Origin: Ponticaulis sp.
GTDB lineage: Bacteria > Pseudomonadota > Alphaproteobacteria > Caulobacterales > Hyphomonadaceae
Assembly (NCBI GenBank): GCA_002692725.1
Contig: NZLU01000039.1
Location: 186,001 to 250,000, forward strand
Length of the DNA stretch: 64,000 nucleotides
Direction of reading: 5' to 3'
The notes under the pieces are model-generated. The model did not search any database. It saw only the letters and a list, made by a program, of their open reading frames with translations, and had not been told where the DNA came from. Made by a program: the position numbers and the translations under genes. Shown in pieces: positions 8,343-17,170 of this stretch. Position 1 is the first letter of the stretch, and each line of letters opens with the position of its first letter.

Positions 8343-8879
8343 ATGTCTTATATCAAAAAGCGCCTCTATGAGGGCGAAACCATCTGCCATCGCGGCGAGT
8401 TTCACTGGCTACAGGTCTGGGGCGCCTGGTTTGCGCTGTTCGGGCTCGGCATATTTCTCATCGGAATTTATATCTGGGCGAAAATGATGATCAAATTCGC
8501 CACAGTCGAGTTTGTCGTCACCAATCGACGCATTGTCCTGAAGAAGGGATTTCTGACGGCACGTATGGACGAGCTGGAGCTCGACGCCATTGAAGGCGGC
8601 CATGTGCGACAAGGGTTCCTCGGCCGAATTTTTGGCTATGGCGACGTGCACTACACGGGACGCGGGAGCTATACGCTGGACTTGCCGGTGATGGCGCAAC
8701 CGGGTGAGTTTGTTGCGCAGGCCGAAAAAGCGCGTGCCGCCTCTGAGGAAGTGCCATTCAACCAACTAGCGGATGAGTTACACGACGATATGGAAGGGGT
8801 TGTACAACGCGCCGCCGGGTTAAAGCGGAGGCAGGCCGGCGTACCTGACGACACCATTGGGCAGCCGCAATTTCGTTAA
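8343..8879 (+). CDS. Bacterial PH domain (bPH2) membrane protein
   Basis: 178 aa. A hydrophobic hairpin at about residues 23-55 (WGAWFALFGLGIFLIGIYIW) is followed by the bPH2 signature EFVVTNRRIVLKKGFLTARMD and a Gly-rich GRIFGYGDVHYTGRGS segment, as in YdbT-like and many small membrane PH proteins. The C-terminal 50 residues are polar. The ATG follows GGAG by 6 nt. Role unknown; membrane-associated. Confidence 0.82.
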   Translation: MSYIKKRLYEGETICHRGEFHWLQVWGAWFALFGLGIFLIGIYIWAKMMIKFATVEFVVTNRRIVLKKGFLTARMDELELDAIEGGHVRQGFLGRIFGYGDVHYTGRGSYTLDLPVMAQPGEFVAQAEKARAASEEVPFNQLADELHDDMEGVVQRAAGLKRRQAGVPDDTIGQPQFR

Positions 8880-8942
8880 CGCAAAAACATCGCCTGGAGG
8901 GGTGGTTTTAACGCTGGAGGCCGGTCGGAAAGACTTGGACCA

Positions 8943-8987
8943 GCAAAAGTCATTAAAATAAAGTAAAGACGGGTAAATATTGGTAAA
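8943..8987. promoter_or_regulatory. Five A3 tracts in exact 10-bp phase (candidate bent DNA or iterated operator)
   Basis: GCAAA, TTAAA, GTAAA, GTAAA and GTAAA start at 8943, 8953, 8963, 8973 and 8983, that is, exactly one per helical turn. The last two are part of a GGTAAATA direct repeat (8972 and 8982). The array ends 108 bp before the ATG of the two-TM gene at 9096. In-phase A-tracts of this kind bend DNA; alternatively they are repeated contact sites for one regulator. Confidence 0.55.
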
Positions 8988-9095
8988 TAAAGCAAGTCGT
9001 TTTGTTAACGAACTGCGTGTAGATCAATTTTCGTTAAATTTATATGAATATTCTCAGAGCGTGAAACGCCTTTTCTTGCGTGATGGAGAGTATTT

Positions 9096-10163
9096 ATGAA
9101 CCCCTATAACCGTTTCGGATTGTTTTCGAGCAGCGTCACCGCTGCCATTATGCTGACATTGTTAACCTTTTCCGCCCGCCCTTTGATGGACGGGTTTGCG
9201 GCTCTGGAAGGTTCGGTGATGAGCCAGTCACTTGGTGTGGCGGCCCTGCTTGCTGTTCTTGTGGTCTTCTGGATGGCCTTTACGGAAGTGATTTTGCCGA
9301 GCCTGTTCCGAATGAATGCGGTTCGGAAGCTGATCCTTGGCAAATACTATATCGAAGGCACCTGGTTGCAGGCCGAGAAGAGCCAGTCCGGGCCACGGAT
9401 CGCCGTGATCGACATTCAACCAAATGGCAAGAGCTTCACCTTTTCAGGCTATACGCTGGATGAGGATATGGACATCAATTCGAATGTGCTGATTGAGCTT
9501 TCTGATTTTTCCTGGCCATTCCTGACCTTCAAATATCGGAATTCTCTGTCTGATGGCGCTGATGGTCAGCGTGAAGGCGTGGGCGAAGTTCAGTTTGAGA
9601 TGAACACCAAAGCTGCGCGACGCTTTAACGGTTTTTCCCAATTCATCAAGAATGACGAGCGCATCCGCCTTGAAGGGGCTAAGCTCGTTCGCTCTCGAGA
9701 GATCAATCTTCTGCGCACGCTGCAGGGACGCGAAGAGATCATTGAAAGCTATTGGGATCAGTTCTTCGGCCGCAAAGAGCGCCGCCTGAAGGCGCGCAAC
9801 GCTGTAAAGGCCGCAACGCAGCGGAAAGACAGTGCGCGCCCGGCACAACAGGAGCCTGAGGCGAGTGCCGTCAGCAAACCTGTCGAGCCGACTATGCCGG
9901 TTGATCGCGAGCTTGTTTCTGTTGCGGAAGCCATGCAGGCGGCACCAACAGAAGACCGCCGCACAGGTACACAGGACCGCCCTGAGACACTTGAAGACGC
10001 AATTATTCCGCGTCGCCGCGTGTCTGACTGGGCTGATGACGAAGGCGCAACCGCGTCAGTTGAGGTGAAGTCGGAAGAGCCGGTCGCTCCAAAGCCGGAC
10101 GAGAAAAAGCCCTCAGCCGTCGCGCTTGCCGGTCAGAAACTGGCGCAGAAACACCGGATGTAG
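9096..10163 (+). CDS. Two-TM membrane protein with beta-rich domain (Cap15/S-2TM-beta-like topology, tentative)
   Basis: 355 aa. Two membrane segments (about 12-33 and 43-68) lead into a beta-strand-rich region of about 150 residues starting KYYIEGTWLQ, with later FTFSGYTLD, LTFKYRNSL and GVGEVQFEM segments, and ending with an acidic, low-complexity tail of about 130 residues rich in Glu, Pro and Ala. The order 2TM followed by an eight-strand-like region that opens with G-x-Y-x-x-G-x-W is that of the CBASS effector Cap15 domain, but no CD-NTase or other defence gene is near, so this is only a topological similarity. GGAGAG precedes the ATG. An intrinsic terminator follows. Confidence 0.55.
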   Translation: MNPYNRFGLFSSSVTAAIMLTLLTFSARPLMDGFAALEGSVMSQSLGVAALLAVLVVFWMAFTEVILPSLFRMNAVRKLILGKYYIEGTWLQAEKSQSGPRIAVIDIQPNGKSFTFSGYTLDEDMDINSNVLIELSDFSWPFLTFKYRNSLSDGADGQREGVGEVQFEMNTKAARRFNGFSQFIKNDERIRLEGAKLVRSREINLLRTLQGREEIIESYWDQFFGRKERRLKARNAVKAATQRKDSARPAQQEPEASAVSKPVEPTMPVDRELVSVAEAMQAAPTEDRRTGTQDRPETLEDAIIPRRRVSDWADDEGATASVEVKSEEPVAPKPDEKKPSAVALAGQKLAQKHRM

Positions 10164-10210
10164 GTCAAACCCATTCAGGCAAGAATGTCTGGCGAGTAGA
10201 GTGCTTCCCC

Positions 10211-10240
10211 AACCGCGTGCCAGAAGGCGCGCGGTTTTTT
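10211..10240 (+). terminator. Intrinsic terminator
   Basis: Stem AACCGCGTGCC (10211-10221) with GGCGCGCGGTT (10226-10236), one G-T pair, AGAA loop, then a run of T to 10240. It lies 48 bp after the stop of the two-TM protein gene and its T run is just before the stop of the convergent Rieske gene. Confidence 0.85.
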
Positions 10241-10243
10241 GTT

Positions 10244-11332
10244 TCAGCTCCGCCAGCGGAGTGTGCGGGGTTCAATCGGGTTTTCGAATTCGGTCTCGTC
10301 AGTGCGCGTTTTGACCCAGGCACGTTTGAGGGTCTGATACCATTTCGCCTGCACGTCGATATCGTCGATCCAGAGCATGTTTTTCTGATATTTCATGCCC
10401 TCATTCTGGAGATCGACCATGGTGCCGTCCTGATTAAGGAACATGCGGGCCGCAGGAATGAGTATGGGCTTCATGACATCAAGCAGAGGCGAGCTGTTCC
10501 AATAGGTCACTTGCGTGATGCGGGTCTTTTTTGGTTCGATCGGCGTCAGGCAGGTGAGGGTGAAGAGACGTACTTTTTCATTCTCGACGACTTCCCAGCG
10601 AAAGCCGGGAATCTGAAAGGCGATTTCGGTGGTCACTTTACCGCCAAAGAGCGCCTTATAGGCAAGCGAATTGCCGGAGGGCTGGTGTTTGGCAATCGTC
10701 CAGCCGCGTGTGATCGGCTCGAACGGCTTCTCCTTCACGCGAAAACCTGAAGAGGGCGGACGCCACCACCATTGATTATGCACAAAAGGCACGTGGGCCG
10801 GGTCCATCAGGCCGACGACGGCATCGTCCATATGGGCGTTGAAGATTTCCGAGACGACGAATTTGGGTTTGTCCGGCAGCGTGCCGAAATCAGGCGGCGG
10901 CACGACGGGTTCTGTCGGGATGCGCGGATTGTCCGCGATATAGACGAAGATCATGCCGTTCGCTTCGTGGATGGGATAGGTGCGGACCTTCACTTTGGAT
11001 GGGTCGTACGGGTCGCCTTCGACCAGGGAAGGCATGTGCTTGCAGACGCCATCTGTGCCAAACCGCCAGCCATGATAGGGGCATTCTACCGTGGGTTCGC
11101 CTTCGGTCTCAATCTGTTTGCCAGCCGAAAGTGGCACAAGACGGTGCGGGCAGATATCGCGCAGAGCGAAGGCTTTGCCCTCTTTCGTGCGACCGATGAG
11201 GACCGGCTGGCCGAGCATGATCTCGCGGCGCTGCTCGCCGGCTTTCAGGTCTTTGGAGGTCGAGATGAAATACCAGCTATCCGTCAGCCAGCCTTCTTCG
11301 GTTTGTCCGGGTGTCGCTTTGGCGGTCGCCAT
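10244..11332 (-). CDS. Rieske [2Fe-2S] non-haem iron oxygenase, alpha subunit
   Basis: 362 aa. The N-terminal Rieske domain has both ligand pairs, CPHR (about 61-64) and CPYHGW (about 84-89). The catalytic domain has NAHMDDAVVGLMDPAHVPFVHN, in which the two His of the mononuclear iron site sit in the usual D-x2-H-x4-H spacing. Such oxygenases hydroxylate or demethylate aromatic and steroid-like compounds. The reductase and ferredoxin partners are not next to it, so the substrate is open. Its start lies 14 bp from the stop of the upstream M20 peptidase gene, so the two may form an operon. Confidence 0.9.
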   Translation of the reverse strand: MATAKATPGQTEEGWLTDSWYFISTSKDLKAGEQRREIMLGQPVLIGRTKEGKAFALRDICPHRLVPLSAGKQIETEGEPTVECPYHGWRFGTDGVCKHMPSLVEGDPYDPSKVKVRTYPIHEANGMIFVYIADNPRIPTEPVVPPPDFGTLPDKPKFVVSEIFNAHMDDAVVGLMDPAHVPFVHNQWWWRPPSSGFRVKEKPFEPITRGWTIAKHQPSGNSLAYKALFGGKVTTEIAFQIPGFRWEVVENEKVRLFTLTCLTPIEPKKTRITQVTYWNSSPLLDVMKPILIPAARMFLNQDGTMVDLQNEGMKYQKNMLWIDDIDVQAKWYQTLKRAWVKTRTDETEFENPIEPRTLRWRS

Positions 11333-11346
11333 GCTGTCACCTCTTC

Positions 11347-12843
11347 CTATTCGCTTGCCATTGCCTTCATGATCTGAGCATAGCCCCGGGCCATTCGCGA
11401 AAGGTTATCAAGCCGGATCCGCTCATTGGTGCCGTGCGCGCCAGACAGGTCGGCGATGTCTATCACGCTTGGCGCAAAGCGGTAGACATTGTCTGCAATT
11501 TCAGTGGTCCAGCGCGAATCCGTCGCACCCAGAACAAGTGCGGGCGCCACTGGTGCGCCGCCGCTGGCGTCGCGGGAGACACTGGCCAGAATTTTGTAAG
11601 CGCGATTGTCTGTTGCGGAGACGGGCGAGGCTTCAGAGCTGATACCGCCCGCTTCATACAGATCAGCGCTGAGGCCATCAAACTCTGAAACAACCTTGCG
11701 CACATGGCGAAGCACTTTGTCGACCGTATCGTTTGGATGGACGCGGAAATTGACCAGTGCGGTGGCCTTTTGAGGAAGAACATTCTCTTTGATCGAACCT
11801 GCCAGCATGGTTGGCGCGGTTGTGGTCCGGATCATAGCGTTGGACTCGCCGGATTTTGCAAATTCGCTTTCAACCATGCCCTCGAACAGCCAGAGATTGG
11901 CGAAGGCCATGCGCTGCATGAAGGGCATGTCTGAGGCCGTGGCAGCGATCATGTCCGATAAAGGTGGTTTGGAGAAATCGGCAGGCATTTGCGTCTCATC
12001 AAGGGCGACGAGTGCTTTTGCGAGCTGAACATTGGCCGAGTTGCGCGGCGGGACAGAGGAATGCCCGCCCGACGCCTCGGAGGTGATCCGAATGGTGAGA
12101 TACCCTTTCTCGGCAATTCCGATCATGCCGACGGGCTTCCCGGTTAGCGGGAAGGGATCGACGATCATAAAGCCTTCATCGAGCACCATATCAGGCGAAA
12201 TGCCGCGCGATTTGAGGCGTGCAACCCCGGCCTGTGCCCCGGAGCCGGACACTTCTTCATCATGACCAAACATGAAGATCAGCGTACGTTTCGGCGTGAA
12301 GCCGTCTTTCATCAGGGCTTCAGCGGCCTCAAGCAGGGTGATGAGTGAGGTTTTGTCGTCCAGCGTGCCGCGGCCATAGACATAGCCATCTTTGACTTCC
12401 CCGGAGAAGGGATGGGCGTCCCAATCGCCTTCGGTCCCGATATTCACCGGCACTACATCCTGATGCGCCATGAGAAGGATTGGCGCGAGCTCCGGATCTG
12501 AGCCAGGCCAGGTGTAGAGAAGCGTGTAATCGGCAACGAGTTCCTTGCTCACCCGAGCGTGAAACTCCGGATAACTTCGTTCCAGAAAGTCGTGAAATTC
12601 AAGCCAGGGGCCTTCCTGTCCGGGGCGGGGATCGCCTGCCGTGACGGTGATGGTTCGAATCTGAATGGCTTCGGTAAGCCGGGAGGCGATTGTCATATCG
12701 TCAAAAGCCGGGACCGGGGGAAGCGTCACATCGCTGTTAGACGAGGCCGCGCCAAAGGACAGTGTCCGGACGATCAGAACCGCAATCAGCACACCGAGCG
12801 CGCCAATCAAAATCATAACAGCGAGCAGACTTTTCTTAACCAT
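11347..12843 (-). CDS. M20 family metallopeptidase (carboxypeptidase S / PM20D1-like), membrane-anchored
   Basis: 498 aa from the ATG at 12843, chosen for its GGAG 8 nt upstream and because a hydrophobic N-terminal anchor (LLAVMILIGALGVLIAVLIV) follows directly; an upstream in-frame start at 13053 would add 70 non-hydrophobic residues. The zinc ligands are visible in LMAHQDVVPV, GRGTLDDK and FGHDEEVSG, and the dimerisation domain has GGHSSVPP. The family removes C-terminal or N-acyl groups from peptides or amino acids. The Rieske oxygenase follows 14 bp downstream. Confidence 0.9.
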   Translation of the reverse strand: MVKKSLLAVMILIGALGVLIAVLIVRTLSFGAASSNSDVTLPPVPAFDDMTIASRLTEAIQIRTITVTAGDPRPGQEGPWLEFHDFLERSYPEFHARVSKELVADYTLLYTWPGSDPELAPILLMAHQDVVPVNIGTEGDWDAHPFSGEVKDGYVYGRGTLDDKTSLITLLEAAEALMKDGFTPKRTLIFMFGHDEEVSGSGAQAGVARLKSRGISPDMVLDEGFMIVDPFPLTGKPVGMIGIAEKGYLTIRITSEASGGHSSVPPRNSANVQLAKALVALDETQMPADFSKPPLSDMIAATASDMPFMQRMAFANLWLFEGMVESEFAKSGESNAMIRTTTAPTMLAGSIKENVLPQKATALVNFRVHPNDTVDKVLRHVRKVVSEFDGLSADLYEAGGISSEASPVSATDNRAYKILASVSRDASGGAPVAPALVLGATDSRWTTEIADNVYRFAPSVIDIADLSGAHGTNERIRLDNLSRMARGYAQIMKAMASE

Positions 12844-13002
12844 TTGCTCTGCTCCAACTGGTTTTCTTGGCTGTGGTAAACGGCTACTCAACCGAACTTG
12901 TAGAATTTTATTCACACATATTGTGCAGAATATCATCGCTATGGCTGAAGGTGCAATCTGAACCCTGTGGGAGGGGAGAGATGACATCTGCCGGAGGGAA
13001 TT

Positions 13003-13524
13003 GTGTCTTATCAGAAGAATGTCCGGATTCTGATCCTTGATGACAACAGGCAAATGGCCACACTTTTTGTGGTTATATTAAAAGCCTTTGGCTTTCCCCA
13101 CCCTGTTGTGAGCGCAACTGTCGAAGAAGCGCAGGATATTTGCCAGGATAACACGTTCGATCTGATCCTGGTGGACCAATTGCTGAAACGCGGTTCGGGA
13201 CTTGAGTTCGTACGTTGGCTCAGAAACCCGAATACAACGCCCATGCAATTTGTGCCCATAATCATGATTTCATCATATTCTGAGCGGTCCCGGATCTTTG
13301 ACGCCATTGGTGCGGGCGTGGATGAGTTTCTCGTTAAACCTGTTAAGCCGATCGACATTGCCCGCAGGATTGATGCGGTCACGTTCAAGCGTCGGAAATT
13401 TGTCCGGGCCGAGAATTATTTCGGTCCTGATCGTCGTCGATTTAAGGATAAATTCTACAACGGACCCTTTCGGCGTGCAGATGATATGGTTGCCGATGAA
13501 GCAGATGTCTTTGAATTCGACTGA
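13003..13524 (+). CDS. Single-domain response regulator (CheY-like receiver)
   Basis: 173 aa, starting at GTG 13003 with GGAGG five nt upstream. The receiver domain has the acidic pair Asp13-Asp14, the phosphoacceptor Asp58 in FDLILVDQ, the Ser in MISSYS and the Lys in FLVKPVK. There is no output domain; the last 50 residues are basic then acidic and contain FGPDRRR, a motif frequent after alphaproteobacterial receivers. No histidine kinase is adjacent. Confidence 0.9.
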   Translation: MSYQKNVRILILDDNRQMATLFVVILKAFGFPHPVVSATVEEAQDICQDNTFDLILVDQLLKRGSGLEFVRWLRNPNTTPMQFVPIIMISSYSERSRIFDAIGAGVDEFLVKPVKPIDIARRIDAVTFKRRKFVRAENYFGPDRRRFKDKFYNGPFRRADDMVADEADVFEFD

Positions 13525-13675
13525 CTGCGTCATCCCTGCCCATTTTTTGGCCGAGGCCCCGTCAAAATTGCTTCCCGCTGGACAGATTGAAAACTCAGCT
13601 TAGGCTGCGTTCTCAATTAATAGGGGGTTGGGCACACTGGGATTGCCTGAACCGTTGAAATTCTAAAGGGCACAC

Positions 13676-15151
13676 ATGGACTCCTTTGTAGCTATTCTCG
13701 AGACCGTAAATGGTCTGGTCTGGGGATCGGCGGACTCGCTGATTGGGGCGATCGACTATCCACCGATTCTGCTTTTGCTGTTGGGCACTGGCCTCTATCT
13801 CACCGTCCGGCTCGGCTTTATGCCGATTTTCAAAATTCCTTACGCCTTTGGGCAACTGTTCCGCGGCGGACACCAGAAAGAAGAAGGTGATGTTTCGCCG
13901 TTTGGCGCTTTAATGACGGCTTTGTCGTCGACCATCGGGACAGGCAATATTGCCGGTGTGGCTGTGGCAATTGCCATTGGTGGTCCGGGGGCCGTGTTCT
14001 GGATGTGGATGACGGCACTGGTCGGCATGGCCTCGAAATATTGTGAGGGCGTGCTGGCGGTGAAATTCCGCGAAGTAGATGAAGATGGCCGCCATGTCGG
14101 TGGTCCGATGTATTATATCAAAAACGGCATGGGCTCGAAATGGATCTGGCTTGGCGGCTTGTTTGCGGGCTTCGGCATTCTGGCGGCCTGGGGCACGGGT
14201 GCGAGCATTCAGGCGAACTCCATCGCGGACGCGCTGAACGATACTTATGGCATCACGCCGTGGCTTACCGGTGTTGTGCTGGCATTGGGTGCAGGTGCTG
14301 TGATCCTGGGGGGCATTACGCGGATTGCGGCTGTGGCCGAGAAGCTCGTTCCGGCTATGGCAATCAGCTATCTGCTGGCGGGTCTGATCGTGGTTGGCAT
14401 CAATGCGCCGGAAGTGCCGAATGCCTTCATGCGGATCATAACCAATGCCTTTGGCTTTAAAGAGGCCTCAACCGGCATCACAATTGGTCTGCTTCTCATT
14501 GCCATGCAAAAGGGTGTTGCGCGCGGTATCTTCTCGAATGAGGCGGGTCAGGGCTCTGCGCCGATTGCGCACGCAGCCGCCCGGAACAAAGACCCTGTGA
14601 ACCAGGGCATTGTCGCCATGCTGGGAACGTTCATCGATACGATCGTAGTGTGTTCGATTACCGCATTCGTCATTCTCACAGCGGGTATTATTCCGGAAGC
14701 CTGTGAGCCATTCGTAAGACCGGATCTGATCATGCTGCCGGAGGGCATGGGGTGTGAAACGGGTGCGCCGCTGACGGTTATGGCCTTCGAAAAAGCTCTG
14801 CCGGGCATTGGTAGCCATATTGTGGCCATCGGCCTTGCCATCTTCGGCTTCACCACCATTCTCGGCTGGAGCTATTATGGCGAGCGGTGCTGTGAATATC
14901 TGTTCGGCGTGAAGTCAATCTTCGTGTTCAAGATTTCATGGATCGTTGTGGTCTTTGGTGGTGCGTGTGTCCTGATGCTGGAAGAGGGCGGCGCTGTGAC
15001 GGACGTCGTCAGTCTGTTCTGGCTGGTGGCGGATACGCTGACTGGTCTGATGGCGGCACCAAACCTGATTGCGCTTCTGGTCCTGTCACCGCTCGTGGCG
15101 GCCATGACCAAAGCCTATTTCGACAAGGAAAAGGCGAATAAAGCCGAATAG
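13676..15151 (+). CDS. Sodium:alanine symporter, AGCS family
   Basis: 491 aa, multi-pass inner-membrane protein. Family signatures are the ALSSTIGTGNIAGVAVAIAIGGPGAVFWMW run (conserved N-terminal AGCS core), SKYCEGVLAVKFRE and FSNEAGQGSAPIAHAAA. It imports alanine or glycine with Na+. AAAGGG lies shortly before the ATG. The gene stands alone and is closed by an intrinsic terminator. Confidence 0.95.
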   Translation: MDSFVAILETVNGLVWGSADSLIGAIDYPPILLLLLGTGLYLTVRLGFMPIFKIPYAFGQLFRGGHQKEEGDVSPFGALMTALSSTIGTGNIAGVAVAIAIGGPGAVFWMWMTALVGMASKYCEGVLAVKFREVDEDGRHVGGPMYYIKNGMGSKWIWLGGLFAGFGILAAWGTGASIQANSIADALNDTYGITPWLTGVVLALGAGAVILGGITRIAAVAEKLVPAMAISYLLAGLIVVGINAPEVPNAFMRIITNAFGFKEASTGITIGLLLIAMQKGVARGIFSNEAGQGSAPIAHAAARNKDPVNQGIVAMLGTFIDTIVVCSITAFVILTAGIIPEACEPFVRPDLIMLPEGMGCETGAPLTVMAFEKALPGIGSHIVAIGLAIFGFTTILGWSYYGERCCEYLFGVKSIFVFKISWIVVVFGGACVLMLEEGGAVTDVVSLFWLVADTLTGLMAAPNLIALLVLSPLVAAMTKAYFDKEKANKAE

Positions 15152-15176
15152 GGTTTCGTCATCTGAACCAACCGAA

Positions 15177-15205
15177 AACCCCGGTCCGAGTGTCCGGGGT
15201 TTTTT
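15177..15205 (+). terminator. Intrinsic terminator of the symporter gene
   Basis: Stem AACCCCGG (15177-15184) / CCGGGGTT (15194-15201), nine-base loop, T run to 15205. It starts 26 bp after the symporter stop. Confidence 0.92.
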
Positions 15206-15328
15206 ATCGGATGCACGGCGGTTCACACAAATTTGCCGGGATTTGGAGCCCGGTTCATCTTGTTTTGGTCCTATCGCTGTCCAATAACCCCTTCAAACAA
15301 AGAATATGGTGCCAGGGAGGTGCCCAGT

Positions 15329-15979
15329 ATGGTCAATCCGAATATCAAAGCCGTGGTCTGGGATTTTGGCGGCGTGTTTTCAACATCGCCATTCGAAGCG
15401 TTTAATCATTATGAGATCGAGCGTGGCCTGCCGAAAGATCTGATCCGGAAGATCAATTCCATCGACCCTGACACCAATGCCTGGGCGCGGCTTGAGCGAT
15501 CCGAAGTCAGCGCGGACGAGTTTGATGATCTGTTCGCGGCCGAAGCTGAGCGGGAAGGCTATGCAGTGCCTGGCAAAGATATACTGGCGCTGCTGTCAGG
15601 ACGTATTCGCCCGAAGGTGGTTGAGGCCCTACATGCCTGCAAAAAACACTTCAAAGTCGGCTGCATCACGAACAACGCCCCAGTGGGCAAAGGCGCAAGC
15701 ATGACCAGCGATCCTGAGAAGGCAAAACTGGTGGAAGAGATCTTTGGAAGCTTTGATCATGTGATCGAAAGCTCGAAGGTCGGCTTGCGAAAGCCAGATC
15801 CGAAAATATATCAGTTAATGTGTGAAGCGCTGAGTGTTGCGCCCGCAGAGTGTGTGTACCTCGATGACCTCGGGATCAATCTGAAGCCTGCGCGCGCCAT
15901 GGGCATGACGACGATTAAAGTGCTCAATGAGGCACAGCTTCTCAGCGATCTTTCAGAGGCAATTGGACTGGAGTTCTGA
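15329..15979 (+). CDS. HAD-superfamily phosphatase, soluble-epoxide-hydrolase N-domain type
   Basis: 216 aa from ATG 15329, which has GGGAGG 8 nt upstream; a longer in-frame start at 15233 has none. HAD motif I is VVWDFGGVF, where the first Asp is the nucleophile but the second motif Asp is replaced by Gly as in sEH-N-like members. Motif II is CITNNAP, motif III has SSKVGLRKPDPKIY and motif IV is YLDDLGINLKPARAMGM. Substrates of this subgroup include lipid phosphates and acyl phosphates. The stop overlaps the ATG of the next gene (TGATG), so the two are translationally coupled. Confidence 0.87.
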   Translation: MVNPNIKAVVWDFGGVFSTSPFEAFNHYEIERGLPKDLIRKINSIDPDTNAWARLERSEVSADEFDDLFAAEAEREGYAVPGKDILALLSGRIRPKVVEALHACKKHFKVGCITNNAPVGKGASMTSDPEKAKLVEEIFGSFDHVIESSKVGLRKPDPKIYQLMCEALSVAPAECVYLDDLGINLKPARAMGMTTIKVLNEAQLLSDLSEAIGLEF

Positions 15980-16584
15980 TGACCGTCATTCGACAGGGGG
16001 TGACATTTATAGTGATGCTGCTGGCTCTGGCTGGTGTGCAGGCGTGCGATTTGTCGGACAGGATTGATCCGCAAGCGAACCGGCCTGGCGCGACACCGAC
16101 GCCACAGGCGACATCATCGCCCACTGAAGAATCGGCCGATATTAACGCGCTGCCCGAGCCGGTGGCTGCAAAGCGCGATGAAATCCTAGAAGTAATGGAG
16201 CGAAATTCCATTCGCCGCATGGTCAATCTGGCCGATGATTTTGACGGTTTCCGCTCGAATTACGGGGATCTGCGCCATTATGATCACTGGTATATTCTCA
16301 AGCGCGCCGGGATTGACCCGATTGTCGAGACCCAGCGCATTCTCGCCGAGCCATACGGCGTGAAGGATTTCGGCGCTGAAAAATATTATATCTGGCCGAG
16401 CTTTGCTGCTCGCCAGCCCTCTGAACTGGCCTTTTCCCGTCTGACCTTCGCGGAACGGGCGAAGCTGCAGGAGTTGTTGGGCGAGGACGGCATGGAACGG
16501 CTGCAAAACGGAGAGGCCTATCCGGGATTCCGGCTGGCCATTCGACAGGATGGTGTCTGGGTCTATCTCCTTCAGGACAACTGA
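15979..16584 (+). CDS. Putative lipoprotein, hypothetical
   Basis: 201 aa. N-terminal hydrophobic stretch FIVMLLALAGVQAC gives a plausible lipobox with Cys at about residue 23. A low-complexity Thr/Pro linker (TPTPQATSSPTEE) follows, then a compact C-terminal domain of about 140 residues rich in aromatic residues (HYDHWYILKRAGID, KYYIWPSFAARQP). No named family was recognised. The start overlaps the HAD gene stop, so the pair is expressed together; the pterin dehydratase follows 15 bp later. Confidence 0.65.
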   Translation: MTVIRQGVTFIVMLLALAGVQACDLSDRIDPQANRPGATPTPQATSSPTEESADINALPEPVAAKRDEILEVMERNSIRRMVNLADDFDGFRSNYGDLRHYDHWYILKRAGIDPIVETQRILAEPYGVKDFGAEKYYIWPSFAARQPSELAFSRLTFAERAKLQELLGEDGMERLQNGEAYPGFRLAIRQDGVWVYLLQDN

Positions 16585-16599
16585 TCAGAGGAGAACGAA

Positions 16600-16878
16600 A
16601 TGTCTGCACTCGGAGCTGAAGCTGCGATCTCGAAATTGCAAGGCTGGAGCGTCGCCGAAAATGGCAAGGCTATTGAAAAGACCTTCAAATTTGCCGACTT
16701 TAACGAAGCCTTCGGGTTTATGACCCGTGCGGCGCTGAAGGCCGACAAAATGGACCACCATCCCGAATGGTTCAACGTCTATAACAAGGTCGAGGTGACC
16801 CTCACCACGCATGATGCAGGCGATGTGACTGAACTGGATGTGGAACTGGCTGGGTTCATGGATGAGATCGCGGGATGA
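16600..16878 (+). CDS. phhB: 4a-hydroxytetrahydrobiopterin dehydratase (pterin-4a-carbinolamine dehydratase)
   Basis: 92 aa, normal for the PCD/DCoH family. The active-site signature is [25 protein letters not shown], with the His pair that dehydrates the pterin carbinolamine formed by aromatic amino acid hydroxylases. GAGGAGA precedes the ATG. No phenylalanine hydroxylase is nearby. It follows the lipoprotein gene by 15 bp and precedes the barstar gene by 3 bp. Confidence 0.93.
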   Translation: MSALGAEAAISKLQGWSVAENGKAIEKTFKFADFNEAFGFMTRAALKADKMDHHPEWFNVYNKVEVTLTTHDAGDVTELDVELAGFMDEIAG

Positions 16879-16881
16879 AAG

Positions 16882-17166
16882 ATGAGAGTGGAAATTGATG
16901 GTCGATCGCTCAGATCAATCGATGATTTCCATGAATTCGTCGCGAACTTAGAAGGCGTGCCTGGCTATTATGGTCGCAATCTGGATGCCCTTTCGGATGT
17001 GCTGATGAGTTGTTTCAGCGAGCCTGTAGACATGGTGATTCGCAATACGGGCGCAGCAAGAGTCGCATTGGGTAAAGACTTCTACGGGCTTGTTCAAACG
17101 CTTGAGGATGTCGCGACTGAAACTTCTAAGGCGGAATATCCTTTTACATTCAGTCTGGTTGATTGA
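16882..17166 (+). CDS. Barstar-family protein (barnase inhibitor fold)
   Basis: 94 aa. The family marks are the N-terminal strand and IDDFHEFVANLEGVPGYYGRNLDALSDVL, where the Asn-Leu-Asp-Ala after YYGR is the most conserved element, and a C-terminal strand. Barstar binds and blocks secreted guanyl ribonucleases. No barnase-like gene is beside it, so it is an orphan inhibitor or has another target. It begins 3 bp after the pterin dehydratase stop and is probably read on the same mRNA. Confidence 0.87.
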   Translation: MRVEIDGRSLRSIDDFHEFVANLEGVPGYYGRNLDALSDVLMSCFSEPVDMVIRNTGAARVALGKDFYGLVQTLEDVATETSKAEYPFTFSLVD

Positions 17167-17170
17167 GTTC

